A stretch of DNA of 64,000 nucleotides from Rhizobium sp. CCGE 510 (lineage in GTDB: Bacteria; Pseudomonadota; Alphaproteobacteria; Rhizobiales; Rhizobiaceae): assembly GCF_000292525.1 (NCBI RefSeq), contig NZ_AEYF01000008.1:1-64000 (forward strand), read 5' to 3'. The translations under genes and the position numbers were made by a program. The first letter of the stretch is position 1, and each line of letters opens with the position of its first letter. Positions 25,963 through 35,735 of this stretch are shown here, in pieces. The notes below the pieces were generated by a model that was not told the DNA's origin, did no database searches, and saw nothing but the letters and a program-made list of their open reading frames with translations.

Positions 25963-28900
25963 TTATTGAAAATTGCGCGTCTTTACCTTGAGAGTGTCGA
26001 TATGAAGATCCGGGATGAATATGTCCCTTGGCTTTGCGGCCGCCAGCCTGTCCCGGGAATCCGGACTTCCTGGCGAGCCGTGAGCGAACTCGTCGCCGCG
26101 GCCGGTCGGCAGCCGGAATGGTCCGTCGCAATCGGCAAGGCCTGACAAATCCGCCGAGAGATCGAAGAGCTGCTGGGCGACCAGGTGAACAACCTCGCCT
26201 TCCCGTTGAATCCTGCCGTTGATCGCCATCATGCTGGCGCCAAGGACAATGCGGCGCGAGCGCTCGAAGAGCTTCGGCCAGACGACGATATTGGCAACGC
26301 CGGTCTCGTCCTCGATGGTGATGAACATCACCCCCTTCGCTGACCCGGGGCGCTGGCGCACCAGCACCAGACCGGCCGCCATCACCCATTGCCCGTCTCG
26401 GCCCGTCATCGCTTCGGCGCAAGTGGCGATCCGGCGGCTGTCGAGATCACTCCGCAGGAAACTCAAAGGGTGCTGCCGGAGGGTGAGGCCGGTATGGCTG
26501 TAATCCTCGACGACGTTATGGCCATCGGTCATCTGCCGCAGTTCGACGGCCGGCTCCTGCTGTTCGGCTATCGTCCGCGCCTCCCGTTGCGCCGCCGCGG
26601 TGAACAGCGGCAGCGGCTCGTCGCGCAACGCCTTGATCGCCCAGAGCGCATCGCGCCGCTCAAGACGGAGGGACGGCAGGAAGGCGTCGGCTTCGGCAAG
26701 CTCGACGAGCGAGGCCACCGGCACACCCGATCGCCGCCACATATCATCAACCGAGGTGAAGGCCTGATCGGCGCGGGCGGCAACGATGCGGGCCGCGTCG
26801 GCGGTCGCTAGTCCGCGTACCAGACGCATGCCGAGCCGCATCGCATGCCGGTCGGCGCCGTCGATCGGCTCCAGCGTGCAGTCCCAGCGCGAGCGATTGA
26901 TGCAGACGGGGCGCACTTCGACCCCGTGTTTTCTGGCGTCGGCGACGATCTGCGCCGGGGCATAAAAACCCATCGGCTGCGCGTTCAGCAGCGCTGCACA
27001 GAAGACCTCGGGGAAATGGCATTTGACGTAGCTGGATGCATAAGCGATCAACGCGAAGGAGGCGGCGTGGCTTTCGGGAAAACCATAGGAGCCGAAGCCT
27101 TCCAGCTGAGAGAATGTCTTTTGCGCGAACTCCGGCGAATAGCCGTTGCTGATCATGCCGGAGACAAGTTTGTCCTGGAATTTCGAGACGCCGCCGGTGA
27201 ACTTGAAGGTTGCCATGGCGCGACGGAGTTGATCGGCTTCGCCGGCCGTGAAGCCGGCGCAAATCATCGCCACCTTCATGGCGCTTTCCTGGAAGAGCGG
27301 TACGCCAAGGGTCTTTCCGAGCACGGCCTCCAGCTCGGGCGTCGGATATTCGACCTTTTCCTTGCCCTCTCTGCGACGGAGATAGGGATGCACCATGTCG
27401 CCCTGGATCGGGCCGGGGCGGACGATCGCCACCTGAATGACGAGGTCGTAGAATTGTCGTGGCTTCATGCGCGGCAGCATGGCCATTTGCGCCCGGCTTT
27501 CGATCTGGAAGGTGCCGAGCGTATCGGCCCTGCGGATCATCGCGTAGGTCGCCGGATCATCGGCAGGGATTGTCGCCAGGTCGAGATCGTCATGCTTGTG
27601 CGCTTTAATCAGAGCAAATGCCTTGGCCATGCAGGTCAGCATCCCGAGCGCCAGCACGTCGACCTTCATGAACTTCAACGCCTCGATGTCGTCCTTGTCC
27701 CATTCGATCACCTGGCGGTCGACCATGGTCGCCGGTTCGATCGGCACCAGGTCGTCGAGCCGCTCATGGGTGAGGACGAAGCCGCCCGGATGCTGACCGA
27801 GATGCCGCGGCGCTCCCATCAATTGCTGGGCGAGTTCCAACGTCAAAGCGAGCCGCCGGTCCTTAGGATTGAGGCCGAGCTCTGTGACCTGCCGTCCACC
27901 GACGACATCCGACCAGGCCCAGATGCCGGAGGAGAGCGCCTTGATTAGATCCTCCGGCAAACCGAGCGCCTTGCCGACATCGCGGATAGCACCTTTCGCC
28001 CGATAGCGGGTAACGGTCGAGCAGAGCGCCGCCTTATCGTGGCCGTAGGTCCTGTAGATCCACTGGATTACTTCCTCCCGCCGTTCGTGTTCGAAATCGA
28101 CATCGATATCCGGCGGCTCGTCGCGTTCCCTGGAGACAAACCGCTCGAACAGCAGATTGCCGCACTGGGGATCGATGGAGGTAATACCGAGTACGTAGCA
28201 GATGGCGGAATTGGCGGCCGACCCCCTGCCCTGACAGAGAATGCCTTGCGATCGGGCGTAGCGGACGATGGAGAAGACGGTCAGGAAATAGGGTGCGTAT
28301 CTCATCGCCTCGATCAGCGCCAGCTCATGGCGGATGGTCTTTTCGATACCCGCCGGCAGGCCATTGGGATAACGGGTTTTCGCGCATTCTGACGTGTAAT
28401 GCTCCAGCGACTGCTGCGCCGTCATGCCGGGGACAAGCGCCTCCTCGGGATATTGATAGGCCAATTCCTCCAACGAAAACCGGCAGCGCTCGACGATCTC
28501 CATCGTCCGCGTCAGAGCTTGTCGGTTGCGAGGAAAGAGACGCGCCATTTCCTCCGGCGGCTTGAGATACCGGTCGGCGTGCCGCTCACGCTGGAAGCCG
28601 ATATCGTCGATGGTGGTTCCATTGCGGATGCAGGTGACGACATCCTGCAGCTGCCGGCGCCCGGGTTCATGAAACAACACGTCATTGGTAACGACCGTCT
28701 TCACAGCATGTTTCACCGCCAGGTTCGACAGTTCATGCAGCCGCAGCTGATCATTCGGACGGCGGCGCAGGCAGAGCGAGACATAGGCGCGATCAGCGAA
28801 GACCTCCGCCATCTTCATGAGCTGCGAGGCGCAGGTGTCGTCCGCCAGATCCGGGACAAGAATGCCGATCAGGCCTTCGGCGTATAGCGCGACGTCATCG

Positions 28901-29223
28901 AGATGCAGGATGCAGTTGGCTTTCCCACCTCTGCTTTTGCCCAATGACAGCAGTCGTGTCAGCCGCGAATAGGCAGCGCGATCGGTGGGGTAGACGAGAA
29001 TCGACATGCCGCCTTGAAGATCGAGCTGACAGCCGACAACGAGCCGCAGGCCGGTCGCGCGCGAGGCCTCCAGTGCCCGGACGATGCCGGAAAGGCTATT
29101 GCGGTCGACGATGCCGAGCGCCTCGATGCCGAGCAGCTTTGCCGTCGCGAACAGTTCCTCGGCCGAACTTGCGCCTCTGAGGAACGAGAAATGCGTGGTG
29201 ACCTGAAGCTCTGCGTAGCGCAT
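25963..29223 (-). CDS. dnaE2: Error-prone DNA polymerase III alpha subunit DnaE2
   Basis: A 1086-residue C-family polymerase. The N-terminal PHP domain begins [20 protein letters not shown]. The catalytic aspartate motif is [16 protein letters not shown], and a C-terminal OB-fold region includes [20 protein letters not shown]. The start overlaps the imuB stop (TGATG). The arginine-rich extension of the open frame to 29355 is out-of-frame imuB sequence. In this widespread cassette DnaE2 performs damage-induced mutagenic bypass together with ImuA and ImuB. Confidence 0.96.
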   Translation of the reverse strand: MRYAELQVTTHFSFLRGASSAEELFATAKLLGIEALGIVDRNSLSGIVRALEASRATGLRLVVGCQLDLQGGMSILVYPTDRAAYSRLTRLLSLGKSRGGKANCILHLDDVALYAEGLIGILVPDLADDTCASQLMKMAEVFADRAYVSLCLRRRPNDQLRLHELSNLAVKHAVKTVVTNDVLFHEPGRRQLQDVVTCIRNGTTIDDIGFQRERHADRYLKPPEEMARLFPRNRQALTRTMEIVERCRFSLEELAYQYPEEALVPGMTAQQSLEHYTSECAKTRYPNGLPAGIEKTIRHELALIEAMRYAPYFLTVFSIVRYARSQGILCQGRGSAANSAICYVLGITSIDPQCGNLLFERFVSRERDEPPDIDVDFEHERREEVIQWIYRTYGHDKAALCSTVTRYRAKGAIRDVGKALGLPEDLIKALSSGIWAWSDVVGGRQVTELGLNPKDRRLALTLELAQQLMGAPRHLGQHPGGFVLTHERLDDLVPIEPATMVDRQVIEWDKDDIEALKFMKVDVLALGMLTCMAKAFALIKAHKHDDLDLATIPADDPATYAMIRRADTLGTFQIESRAQMAMLPRMKPRQFYDLVIQVAIVRPGPIQGDMVHPYLRRREGKEKVEYPTPELEAVLGKTLGVPLFQESAMKVAMICAGFTAGEADQLRRAMATFKFTGGVSKFQDKLVSGMISNGYSPEFAQKTFSQLEGFGSYGFPESHAASFALIAYASSYVKCHFPEVFCAALLNAQPMGFYAPAQIVADARKHGVEVRPVCINRSRWDCTLEPIDGADRHAMRLGMRLVRGLATADAARIVAARADQAFTSVDDMWRRSGVPVASLVELAEADAFLPSLRLERRDALWAIKALRDEPLPLFTAAAQREARTIAEQQEPAVELRQMTDGHNVVEDYSHTGLTLRQHPLSFLRSDLDSRRIATCAEAMTGRDGQWVMAAGLVLVRQRPGSAKGVMFITIEDETGVANIVVWPKLFERSRRIVLGASMMAINGRIQREGEVVHLVAQQLFDLSADLSGLADCDGPFRLPTGRGDEFAHGSPGSPDSRDRLAAAKPRDIFIPDLHIDTLKVKTRNFQ

Positions 29224-30737
29224 CAAGCAAACACCCCGTGCAGAAACCATTCGTGCGATCCGGTGTCTGCATCGACACCGTCGCCGGATCGAAAGATCCA
29301 GAAGCGCTCGCCGCTGTCGTCCTCGACGACGAAATAGTCGCGGACGGCGATCCACTCAGCGCTACGTTTCCACCACTCCCCGAAAATGCGCTCCGGCCCG
29401 TCGGCGCGGCTTACCCGTCGCCGCTTGCCGCGCCAGGTAAAGGAGACCGGCGGATGATCGGGCAAAAGCGCAATCACCTCGATCGCTTCAGGACGCGGGA
29501 GAAGCCGGGGCGGCCGCAGCCATTGTAGCGGCCAGCTGGCGCCATCCTCCTCCGCGGTCGGCGCGATCCTCTGGACGCTGCGCTCGGGGACGTCGCTGGC
29601 GATCGGCGCAACGCGGAAAATCCGTTGGCCGCCGCGATTGCCGAGCACATCGATGAGCGGCGTCACGTCTGTTACCTGTTCTTCGATCAGCGACGAGGCC
29701 GACTGCGCTTCGCCAAATTCTTCGACGAGGATGGCGGCCAGGCTCAGCTTCTCGATACCGAAGCCGGGCTCGATCTTCTCGATGCGATCGCGGAAAAGTT
29801 TCGTCAGCCAGACGGTGTCGCGGGCCGGCTTGGCGGTGCCGGCCCTCAAGGCCTGAATGGTGTTGTCGACACGGTGGACGACAAGATCGGCGCGTCGCAC
29901 GCCAAGCCGGCGCTTTTCGAGTTCCAGACAGAGTCGCTGCACGAGGCGGGCGATGTACTTCTCGATGGTCTCCGGCGCGCCGATCGGTTCGGCAAAGAAT
30001 TTATGCACCTCGACGAGTTCAGCGGGTCGGATCGGCTCGATCGGCTCGGCAGCACGGCCGAAGGTCTGATCAAGGCGACGTCCGACCTCCGGTCCGAAGC
30101 GCAGCGTCAACGGCGCCCGCGGTGTTGCAGTCAGATCGCTGACGGTGAAGAAGCCGAGGGTTTGGAGTCCGGCGATGGTCTCGGCCGGCAATCGCAACGA
30201 CGACAGCGGCAACCGCCCAACCGCTTTGGCGACCCCACCGCGCGGCACGATCACCCATTCCTTCGCCGCCGCGCGCGCCACGGCATGCGCCGCGCCCCAG
30301 GTGTCGGCGATCGCCGCATGGGCCGCAAGGCCCCGGCTGCGGAGCCGGTTGACAAGACCGGAGAGCATCAGCTCCTCGCCACCTTGAAGATGGTCTGCGC
30401 CATCGGTGTCCAGGACGATGCCATCTGGAGGGTCCATGGCGACGACAGGGGAATATTGCGACAGTGCCCAGAGCGTCAACCGCTCCAACGCTTGCAGATC
30501 GGCGGAGGGATCGGCATCGGCCACCACCAACCCCTGGACGAGCGCCTGGGCTTTTGCCGCCGGCATGCCGACACGAAGGCCGAGTTTCAGAGCTGCCTTA
30601 TCGGCTGCTGCAATCCATCGCTTCGATCCGCTTCTGGCGATGACCACCAGCGGCGTGTCAGCGTGAAGCGATGGATCGGCTCGCCTGATCCTGTCGGTCG
30701 GCAACGTCGGAAGAAAGACGGATACGACCCTGGCCAT
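29223..30737 (-). CDS. imuB: ImuB, catalytically inactive Y-family polymerase homologue
   Basis: A 504-residue Y-family-like protein. The N-terminus [20 protein letters not shown] replaces the DxD-Y palm motif of active polymerases, as in ImuB generally, where the catalytic acids are missing. The family links DnaE2 to the sliding clamp. It overlaps imuA by 80 nt and dnaE2 by 1 nt, and is transcribed from the SOS promoter upstream of imuA. Confidence 0.94.
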   Translation of the reverse strand: MARVVSVFLPTLPTDRIRRADPSLHADTPLVVIARSGSKRWIAAADKAALKLGLRVGMPAAKAQALVQGLVVADADPSADLQALERLTLWALSQYSPVVAMDPPDGIVLDTDGADHLQGGEELMLSGLVNRLRSRGLAAHAAIADTWGAAHAVARAAAKEWVIVPRGGVAKAVGRLPLSSLRLPAETIAGLQTLGFFTVSDLTATPRAPLTLRFGPEVGRRLDQTFGRAAEPIEPIRPAELVEVHKFFAEPIGAPETIEKYIARLVQRLCLELEKRRLGVRRADLVVHRVDNTIQALRAGTAKPARDTVWLTKLFRDRIEKIEPGFGIEKLSLAAILVEEFGEAQSASSLIEEQVTDVTPLIDVLGNRGGQRIFRVAPIASDVPERSVQRIAPTAEEDGASWPLQWLRPPRLLPRPEAIEVIALLPDHPPVSFTWRGKRRRVSRADGPERIFGEWWKRSAEWIAVRDYFVVEDDSGERFWIFRSGDGVDADTGSHEWFLHGVFA

Positions 30738-31419
30738 CGCATGCTCCGATGATGAATTCGCTTCCCTGCCCGGCCCTTACCCGGATCAGCTCGGCCAGCC
30801 ACCGCGCCCGCCCGATGCCTGGAACCGGCAGCGGTTCGGATGGCAGCACGGAAATGCGCCACCGCGTTGCTGCCGCCGTCGGCGAGCCGAAGCCGGCGGC
30901 TTCAGTCTGTCGCCGCCATCGGCGGATCACCAAACCCAGTGTTCCCGACTTCTCGGCCGCCAATTGCAGCCGGCGCGATACCGGCATCGGAAGCCGCACC
31001 AACTCGGCAATAACGGCGCCGAGGCCGCCGTAACGCAAAGCCTCTTCGAAGCTCGCCAGCACCGTCTCTTCCTTGTCGCCCTCAACGAAGATGACGCGAT
31101 CGGGATGCAGCCCGATCTGGGCAAAGGCCGGGAAGAACAAATCAAAGCGCGTCAGGCACCAGACCACCTTGCCGGTCGTGCGGGCGGCGATGCCGCCAAC
31201 AAACAAGGCGGCCGCTGCGCCATCGATCGCGCCATTTCCACCGCCGGCGACCTCATGCAGCGCACCATAGGCCAATCCGCCTCCCGGAAGCTGCGCATCG
31301 ATGTTGCCGATGCCGAAGGGCAAAACGCTGCGCTTGCGGGGAGCCGCGCCCTGCAGATGCGCAATCTTCTCGCGGAGCTCATCGAGGATGGGATTCGGGG
31401 CGGCAGCGGCTGCGGTCAT
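30658..31419 (-). CDS. imuA: ImuA, SOS mutagenesis accessory protein
   Basis: A 253-residue RecA/SulA-like protein of the ImuA family: SVLPFGIGNIDAQLPGGGLA is the typical nucleotide-loop-like region, followed by YGALHEVAGGG and GKVVWCLTRFDLFFPAFAQ. It is first in imuA-imuB-dnaE2. A LexA box centred about 55 nt upstream indicates SOS control. Confidence 0.94.
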   Translation of the reverse strand: MTAAAAAPNPILDELREKIAHLQGAAPRKRSVLPFGIGNIDAQLPGGGLAYGALHEVAGGGNGAIDGAAAALFVGGIAARTTGKVVWCLTRFDLFFPAFAQIGLHPDRVIFVEGDKEETVLASFEEALRYGGLGAVIAELVRLPMPVSRRLQLAAEKSGTLGLVIRRWRRQTEAAGFGSPTAAATRWRISVLPSEPLPVPGIGRARWLAELIRVRAGQGSEFIIGACDGQGRIRLSSDVADRQDQASRSIASR

Positions 31420-31467
31420 GATCTCCTTCGACGGACAACCCGTTTTCGGCTTGAGAAACAGTCATAT

Positions 31468-31482
31468 GTTCTATATTTGTTC
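31468..31482. promoter_or_regulatory. LexA (SOS) box, GTTC-N7-GTTC
   Basis: GTTC-TATATTT-GTTC matches the alphaproteobacterial LexA consensus exactly. It lies 49 bp upstream of imuA and 111 bp upstream of the divergent small gene and dinB, so it may serve both directions. Confidence 0.85.
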
Positions 31483-31593
31483 CAATGAACTAAATGAGTC
31501 AATGCGTATATAGCTCGCGTAAGTTGATCAAAGGCGCCCTGCAGCGAATCTGCGAACAGATTCAAATCAATGGCGGGAAAGGAATATTTTCGT

Positions 31594-31857
31594 ATGCGCC
31601 GAAATCGGCTTGTGGATGATACGGTGCCGAAATTGCGGGATCATCGCGCGCCGATGGTCGAATTGACCTGCCGCAGCTGCGATCGGCATTGCTCGCATGA
31701 GCGCAAGCTATTGGTCAGAACATTTGGCGCCGGTGCCAGCTTGGCGGAAATCCGGCGCCGAATGGCCATGGGATGCGAGCGCATGCTGACGCCGGAGGGT
31801 GATAGATGCGGTGCGCATTTCCCATCTCTGGCTGATGAAGATCGCGATGGAACTTAG
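31594..31857 (+). CDS. Small Cys/His-containing protein preceding dinB
   Basis: An 87-residue basic protein. ATG 31594 has a GGGAAAGGAA leader, while the in-frame ATG at 31570 has none. The Cys pattern ELTCRSCDRHCSHERKLL and later MGCERM and DRCGAHFP suggests a small metal-binding fold. The stop is 3 nt before the dinB start, so it is probably co-transcribed with dinB. Similar small proteins are common in rhizobia, but I know no assigned function. Confidence 0.7.
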   Translation: MRRNRLVDDTVPKLRDHRAPMVELTCRSCDRHCSHERKLLVRTFGAGASLAEIRRRMAMGCERMLTPEGDRCGAHFPSLADEDRDGT

Positions 31858-31860
31858 GCC

Positions 31861-32952
31861 ATGACGAACGTTGCGGCGAGCGAGCGGCCACGCAAGATCG
31901 TGCATGTCGATATGGATGCGTTCTACGCATCCGTCGAGCAGCGCGACAATCCCGAACTGCGTGGGCTGCCGGTTGCCGTTGGCAGTCCGGCCGCCCGTGG
32001 CGTGGTGGCGGCCGCCAGCTACGAAGCACGAAGGTTTGGCGTTCATTCGGCCATGCCATCGGTCACGGCGCAAAGGAAGTGCCCTGGCCTTATCTTCGTC
32101 AAACCACGCTTCGATGTTTACAAAGCCGTGTCGTTACAGATCCGGGCGATCTTTGCCGAATACACGCCGATGATCGAACCGCTATCGCTCGACGAGGCCT
32201 ATCTCGACGTTACCGAAAACCTGAAGGGCATGGAAATCGCCACCGAGATCGCCGATGAGATCCGCGCCAAGATCAAGGCGACGACAGGGCTCACCGCCTC
32301 CGCCGGCATTTCCTACAACAAGTTCCTGGCGAAGATGGCCTCGGGGGAAAACAAGCCGAATGGCCAGTTCGTCATCACCCCGAAGAACGGCCCGGCCTTT
32401 GTCGAACGTCTCCCTGTCAAGAAATTCCATGGCGTTGGGCCGGCGACCGCCGAAAAGATGCATCGTCTCGGGATCGAGACCGGGGCTGACCTCAGGCGGA
32501 TGACCCTGGAGTTTCTTGTCGAACATTTCGGGAAGTCGGGGCCATATTTTCACGGAATTGCCCGCGGCCTCGACAATCGCCAGGTGAGGCCGGACCGGGT
32601 GCGCAAATCCGTCGGCGCCGAAGATACGTTCTCCAAGGATATTCACGCCTACGAACCAGCGCGCGAAGGTCTCCAGCCGCTGATCGAAAAAGTCTGGGAT
32701 TACTGCGAGGCCAATGAGATCGGCGGCAAGACGGTGACGCTCAAGGTCAAATATGCCGACTTCAGCCAGATCACCCGCAGCAAGACGGTTACGGCGCCTC
32801 TGCCTTCGGTCGGCGATCTCGAGGACTTGGTGGACCTGCTTCTGGTGGCGCTCTTTCCGTCACCGAAAGGCATACGCTTGCTTGGCGTGTCGCTGTCTTC
32901 GCTGGAACGGCGGAGACCTGAGACGCAACCGCAGTTGCGGCTGGCGCTTTAG
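31861..32952 (+). CDS. dinB: DNA polymerase IV (DinB), Y-family
   Basis: A 363-residue active Y-family translesion polymerase. The catalytic palm motifs are IVHVDMDAFYASVEQRDNP and SLDEAYLDV; the helix-hairpin-helix is near KFHGVGPATAEKMHRLGI and the little-finger domain follows. It is divergent from the imuA operon and shares the region holding the SOS box. No second LexA box is visible immediately upstream of dinB. Confidence 0.95.
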   Translation: MTNVAASERPRKIVHVDMDAFYASVEQRDNPELRGLPVAVGSPAARGVVAAASYEARRFGVHSAMPSVTAQRKCPGLIFVKPRFDVYKAVSLQIRAIFAEYTPMIEPLSLDEAYLDVTENLKGMEIATEIADEIRAKIKATTGLTASAGISYNKFLAKMASGENKPNGQFVITPKNGPAFVERLPVKKFHGVGPATAEKMHRLGIETGADLRRMTLEFLVEHFGKSGPYFHGIARGLDNRQVRPDRVRKSVGAEDTFSKDIHAYEPAREGLQPLIEKVWDYCEANEIGGKTVTLKVKYADFSQITRSKTVTAPLPSVGDLEDLVDLLLVALFPSPKGIRLLGVSLSSLERRRPETQPQLRLAL

Positions 32953-33133
32953 ATGGCCAGCATCGCCTTTGAGGGAGCGTGTGGCTGAGGTCTTCTCTAC
33001 ATCGCCGTCATGGCGTCTATGATGCCGCGGCGCTCATTGAACGGGGCCTCGGACTGGAAAACCTTCGCACTCATTATAGTTCGATCATAGCAGGAACATC
33101 ACCGCGAACAATCAGAACCGAAACGGAGGATGC

Positions 33134-33724
33134 ATGTGCAATGATTATCGCTTGATGGTGGATGTCGCCTCGATCGTCGAGGACTTCGCCGACCTCAAAA
33201 TCAAGATCCGTTTTGGTGAGGGTGCGCCGAACGTTGAAGCGCGCGAGGACATCAAGATTACCGACACGGCGCCGATCGTCAGGTCGATCGACGATAAAGG
33301 TGATGGTGGCGAACTCGTGCAGCGGCGCTGGAGCTGGCCTGGGCCGAACAAGCGGCCTGTCTATAATTTCCGCTCGGAAGGCCGGGAGTTTAGCTCGCAC
33401 CGTTGCCTGATCATCGCCGACGGCTTTTACGAATTCACCGATCCAAAGGATCCGACGAAAAAACGCAAAGACAAATGGCTGTTCACCAAAAAGGGCGGGC
33501 CGATCTTCTGCATCGCCGGGATCTGGCGCGAAACCGCTGAGGTCGGACAGGCCTTCACCATGCTGACGATGGAGCCGGGGCCGGACATCGCACCCTATCA
33601 CGATCGCCAAATCGCCATCCTGGAGCGGGGCGTCTGGGCCGACTGGCTCGATCCAACGGTCTCTGCGCAGTCGCTGATCAAGCCCCTTCCGGCCGGCACC
33701 TTAACCGTCGAACAGGTAGGCTAG
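33134..33724 (+). CDS. SRAP domain protein (YedK/HMCES family)
   Basis: A 196-residue SOS-response-associated peptidase-family protein. The catalytic Cys2 is generated from the N-terminal MCNDYR. The active-site Glu lies in CLIIADGFYEF and the conserved His near APYHDRQIAILE. The family forms a thiazolidine link with abasic sites in single-stranded DNA. It closes the repair block; the 181-nt gap before it holds no clear gene. Confidence 0.92.
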   Translation: MCNDYRLMVDVASIVEDFADLKIKIRFGEGAPNVEAREDIKITDTAPIVRSIDDKGDGGELVQRRWSWPGPNKRPVYNFRSEGREFSSHRCLIIADGFYEFTDPKDPTKKRKDKWLFTKKGGPIFCIAGIWRETAEVGQAFTMLTMEPGPDIAPYHDRQIAILERGVWADWLDPTVSAQSLIKPLPAGTLTVEQVG

Positions 33725-33779
33725 GCTAGCAAAATCGGGGCATGATGATGCCGATCCCAGGCCGCCGGGGCCGGCGATA

Positions 33780-34178
33780 TCATCTCCTTGCCGGAATTCG
33801 GGCGATAACCTTTATCTCGAAGTCGAAGCCGGCGAGCCAGTTGACGCCGAGCGCGGTCCAGTTCGGATAGGGCGGCTCGCTGAAAATCTGCTGCTTGACG
33901 GCCATGATCGTTGCGAACTGGTTTTCAGGGTCGGTGTGGAAGCTGGTGACATCAACGATATCGTCCACCGTGCACCCGGCTGCGCTGAGGGTCGCCTTCA
34001 GGTTTTCAAAAGCCAACCGGACCTGGCGTTCGAAATCGGGTTCGGGCGTTCCATCCAAACGGCTGCCAACTTGTCCGGACACAAATAGCAGATCACCGGA
34101 TCGGATCGCGGCGGAATAGCCGTGCTCTTCGTAAAGAGCGTGCCTGTCGGCAGGAAAGATTGCTTCGCGATGGGTCAT
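33780..34178 (-). CDS. RidA family protein
   Basis: A 132-residue RidA/YjgF-like protein. ATG 34178 (MTHREAIFPADRHALYEEHG) removes a long non-conserved frame extension that runs through the operator region. The core is YSAAIRSGDLLFVSGQVGSR, then NLKATLSAAGCTVDDIVDVT, and EIKVIARIP at the end. It is divergent from the tetR gene, and the 145-bp gap contains three operator copies, so it is probably the regulated target. Confidence 0.87.
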   Translation of the reverse strand: MTHREAIFPADRHALYEEHGYSAAIRSGDLLFVSGQVGSRLDGTPEPDFERQVRLAFENLKATLSAAGCTVDDIVDVTSFHTDPENQFATIMAVKQQIFSEPPYPNWTALGVNWLAGFDFEIKVIARIPARR

Positions 34179-34240
34179 TTTGATTTGTCTTTGTTGGTGA
34201 CGGCGACCGATACCCTTCACAAGCTCGTGCGAGATTTGAT

Positions 34241-34304
34241 ATACGGTACGTATGTGTAATAGCAAGCATACGGGGCGTATGTCAAATCCATATACGTTAC
34301 GTAT
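34241..34304. promoter_or_regulatory. Three TetR-type operators, ATACG-N3-CGTAT
   Basis: Perfect inverted half-sites ATACG and CGTAT with 3-bp spacers occur at 34241-34253, 34268-34280 and 34292-34304, spaced 27 and 24 bp apart. They fill the gap between ridA and tetR. Binding by the adjacent TetR protein is inferred. Confidence 0.8.
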
Positions 34305-34323
34305 GTGGAATGGGCAGGGTTGA

Positions 34324-34917
34324 ATGGCGAACAGACGCAGCGAATCGATGCAGGAGAACCGCCGCAAGTTAATCGCCGCGGCGCGAAAGGCTTTTGCGGA
34401 AAGGGGCTACACCGCAGCATCCATGGACGAGCTTACGGCTGACGCCGGCCTGACGCGGGGCGCGCTTTACCACAATTTCGGAGACAAGCGCGGGCTGCTG
34501 GCGGCGGTTGTCGATCAGATCGACATGGAAATGGCGGCGCGCGCAAAAGAGATTGGGGCTCTGGCGGGTAACGATTGGCAGGGGCTGCTCGCCGAGGGTG
34601 CTGCCTATATCGAGATGGCGCTCAATCCCGAAGTCCAACGCATCGTTCTGCTCGACGGCCCTGCGGTGTTAGGCGATCCCTCGCAATGGCCGAGCCAGAA
34701 CACGTGTCTGCAGGTGACCAAGAGCACCGTGGAACGCCTAATCGCCCAAGGCATCCTCAAGCAGCTTGACGCAGAGGCGACGGCTCGGTTGCTGAGCGGC
34801 GCGGCGCTCAATGCGGCCCTCTGGATCGCCGCCAGCGAAAATCCGCAAAACGTGCTGCCGAAAGCAGTCGAGGCCTTTCATGCCTTGGCGGCAGGTCTGC
34901 TTTTGCAGCGTTTGTGA
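34324..34917 (+). CDS. TetR family transcriptional repressor
   Basis: A 197-residue TetR protein with an N-terminal helix-turn-helix: AARKAFAERGYTAASMDELT and GLTRGALYHNFGDKRGLLAA. The C-terminal ligand domain is AcrR-like in length. It probably represses its own gene and the divergent ridA through the ATACG-N3-CGTAT sites. It is convergent with the peroxiredoxin gene, 14 bp between ends. Confidence 0.93.
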   Translation: MANRRSESMQENRRKLIAAARKAFAERGYTAASMDELTADAGLTRGALYHNFGDKRGLLAAVVDQIDMEMAARAKEIGALAGNDWQGLLAEGAAYIEMALNPEVQRIVLLDGPAVLGDPSQWPSQNTCLQVTKSTVERLIAQGILKQLDAEATARLLSGAALNAALWIAASENPQNVLPKAVEAFHALAAGLLLQRL

Positions 34918-34931
34918 TCGTTCGCTGCAGG

Positions 34932-35612
34932 TCAGCGTGCAAGGCTGCCGGCGGCGGCGATGATCTCCGCCGCGGTCGGGAAGATGGACAGGCTGTTCGG
35001 TCCGTCGAGCGCTTCGATTCGTGCCCAGCCGACGGTGCCGTTCGCATTGACCAGGAAGTGCCCGACGAGCTGGGTAGCGTGGGTCGCGAAGATCGCATGG
35101 TCGGCTTCGACAAGCTCGAAGCGGTCTTTGGCGTTGAGTATCGTGTTGGCTTCCATCGGGTGCAGCGGTTCCGGCAGTTCGCCGGTGGGGTTGATGCGTG
35201 CCGCCTGGAACTGCGTCATCGTTGCGCCATAGGGCCATTCGGGCTGCTCGCGGCTGCCATCGGGAAGGAACTCGGCATGCGGCACACCGTAGGCCCGATG
35301 CGTGCGGCAGTCCGGGTCACATAGAAGCGTAACCGGCGTCGGCCGGTGGCGGAAATACAGGCGGGCACGTTCGACCGGAGTGTTGATAACGGCCACGGTC
35401 TCCACCCCGGCGGCGCGCAGGGTCGGCTGGACGCCGGCAAGCTGTTCCAACTGACGCCGGCAGAACGGGCAGTGCAGCCCGCGAAAGAAACCGATCACGA
35501 ACGGGCGACCGCTCAAATCGGCGAAAGAGACCGTTCCGTCGAAGTTGGCCGTGGCCAGTGCGAATTCGGGCGCGGCTTCTCCGGGTTGCAGCGGGCGTTT
35601 CTGGTCCCCCAT
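34932..35612 (-). CDS. Peroxiredoxin (AhpC/TSA family)
   Basis: A 226-residue thioredoxin-fold peroxidase. It opens PLQPGEAAPEFALATANFDG and has the peroxidatic Cys region GFFRGLHCPFCRRQL, with Cys48 and Cys51 forming a CxxC. The usual peroxiredoxin PxxxTxxC is altered to RGLHCPFC, as in AhpC/TSA-like and SelL-like proteins. It would reduce peroxides. Confidence 0.87.
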   Translation of the reverse strand: MGDQKRPLQPGEAAPEFALATANFDGTVSFADLSGRPFVIGFFRGLHCPFCRRQLEQLAGVQPTLRAAGVETVAVINTPVERARLYFRHRPTPVTLLCDPDCRTHRAYGVPHAEFLPDGSREQPEWPYGATMTQFQAARINPTGELPEPLHPMEANTILNAKDRFELVEADHAIFATHATQLVGHFLVNANGTVGWARIEALDGPNSLSIFPTAAEIIAAAGSLAR

Positions 35613-35735
35613 GGAATATTCCTTTATCGTATCGTCCAGATGGACGACCGAAACTAACTATACCACGTGTCGCAACAAGGCCCAGTGCTCGACGTTGAGA
35701 CCGCCGAAAGTGGTTCGGCACGCCATTTGCCGCTG

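Noticed and set aside
26845-27948. A 367-codon plus-strand open frame
   Set aside because: Antisense to the DnaE2 polymerase core.
33094-33109. Possible LexA box in front of the SRAP gene
   Set aside because: GAAC repeats are spaced by 8 bp here (and another pair by 5), not the required 7.
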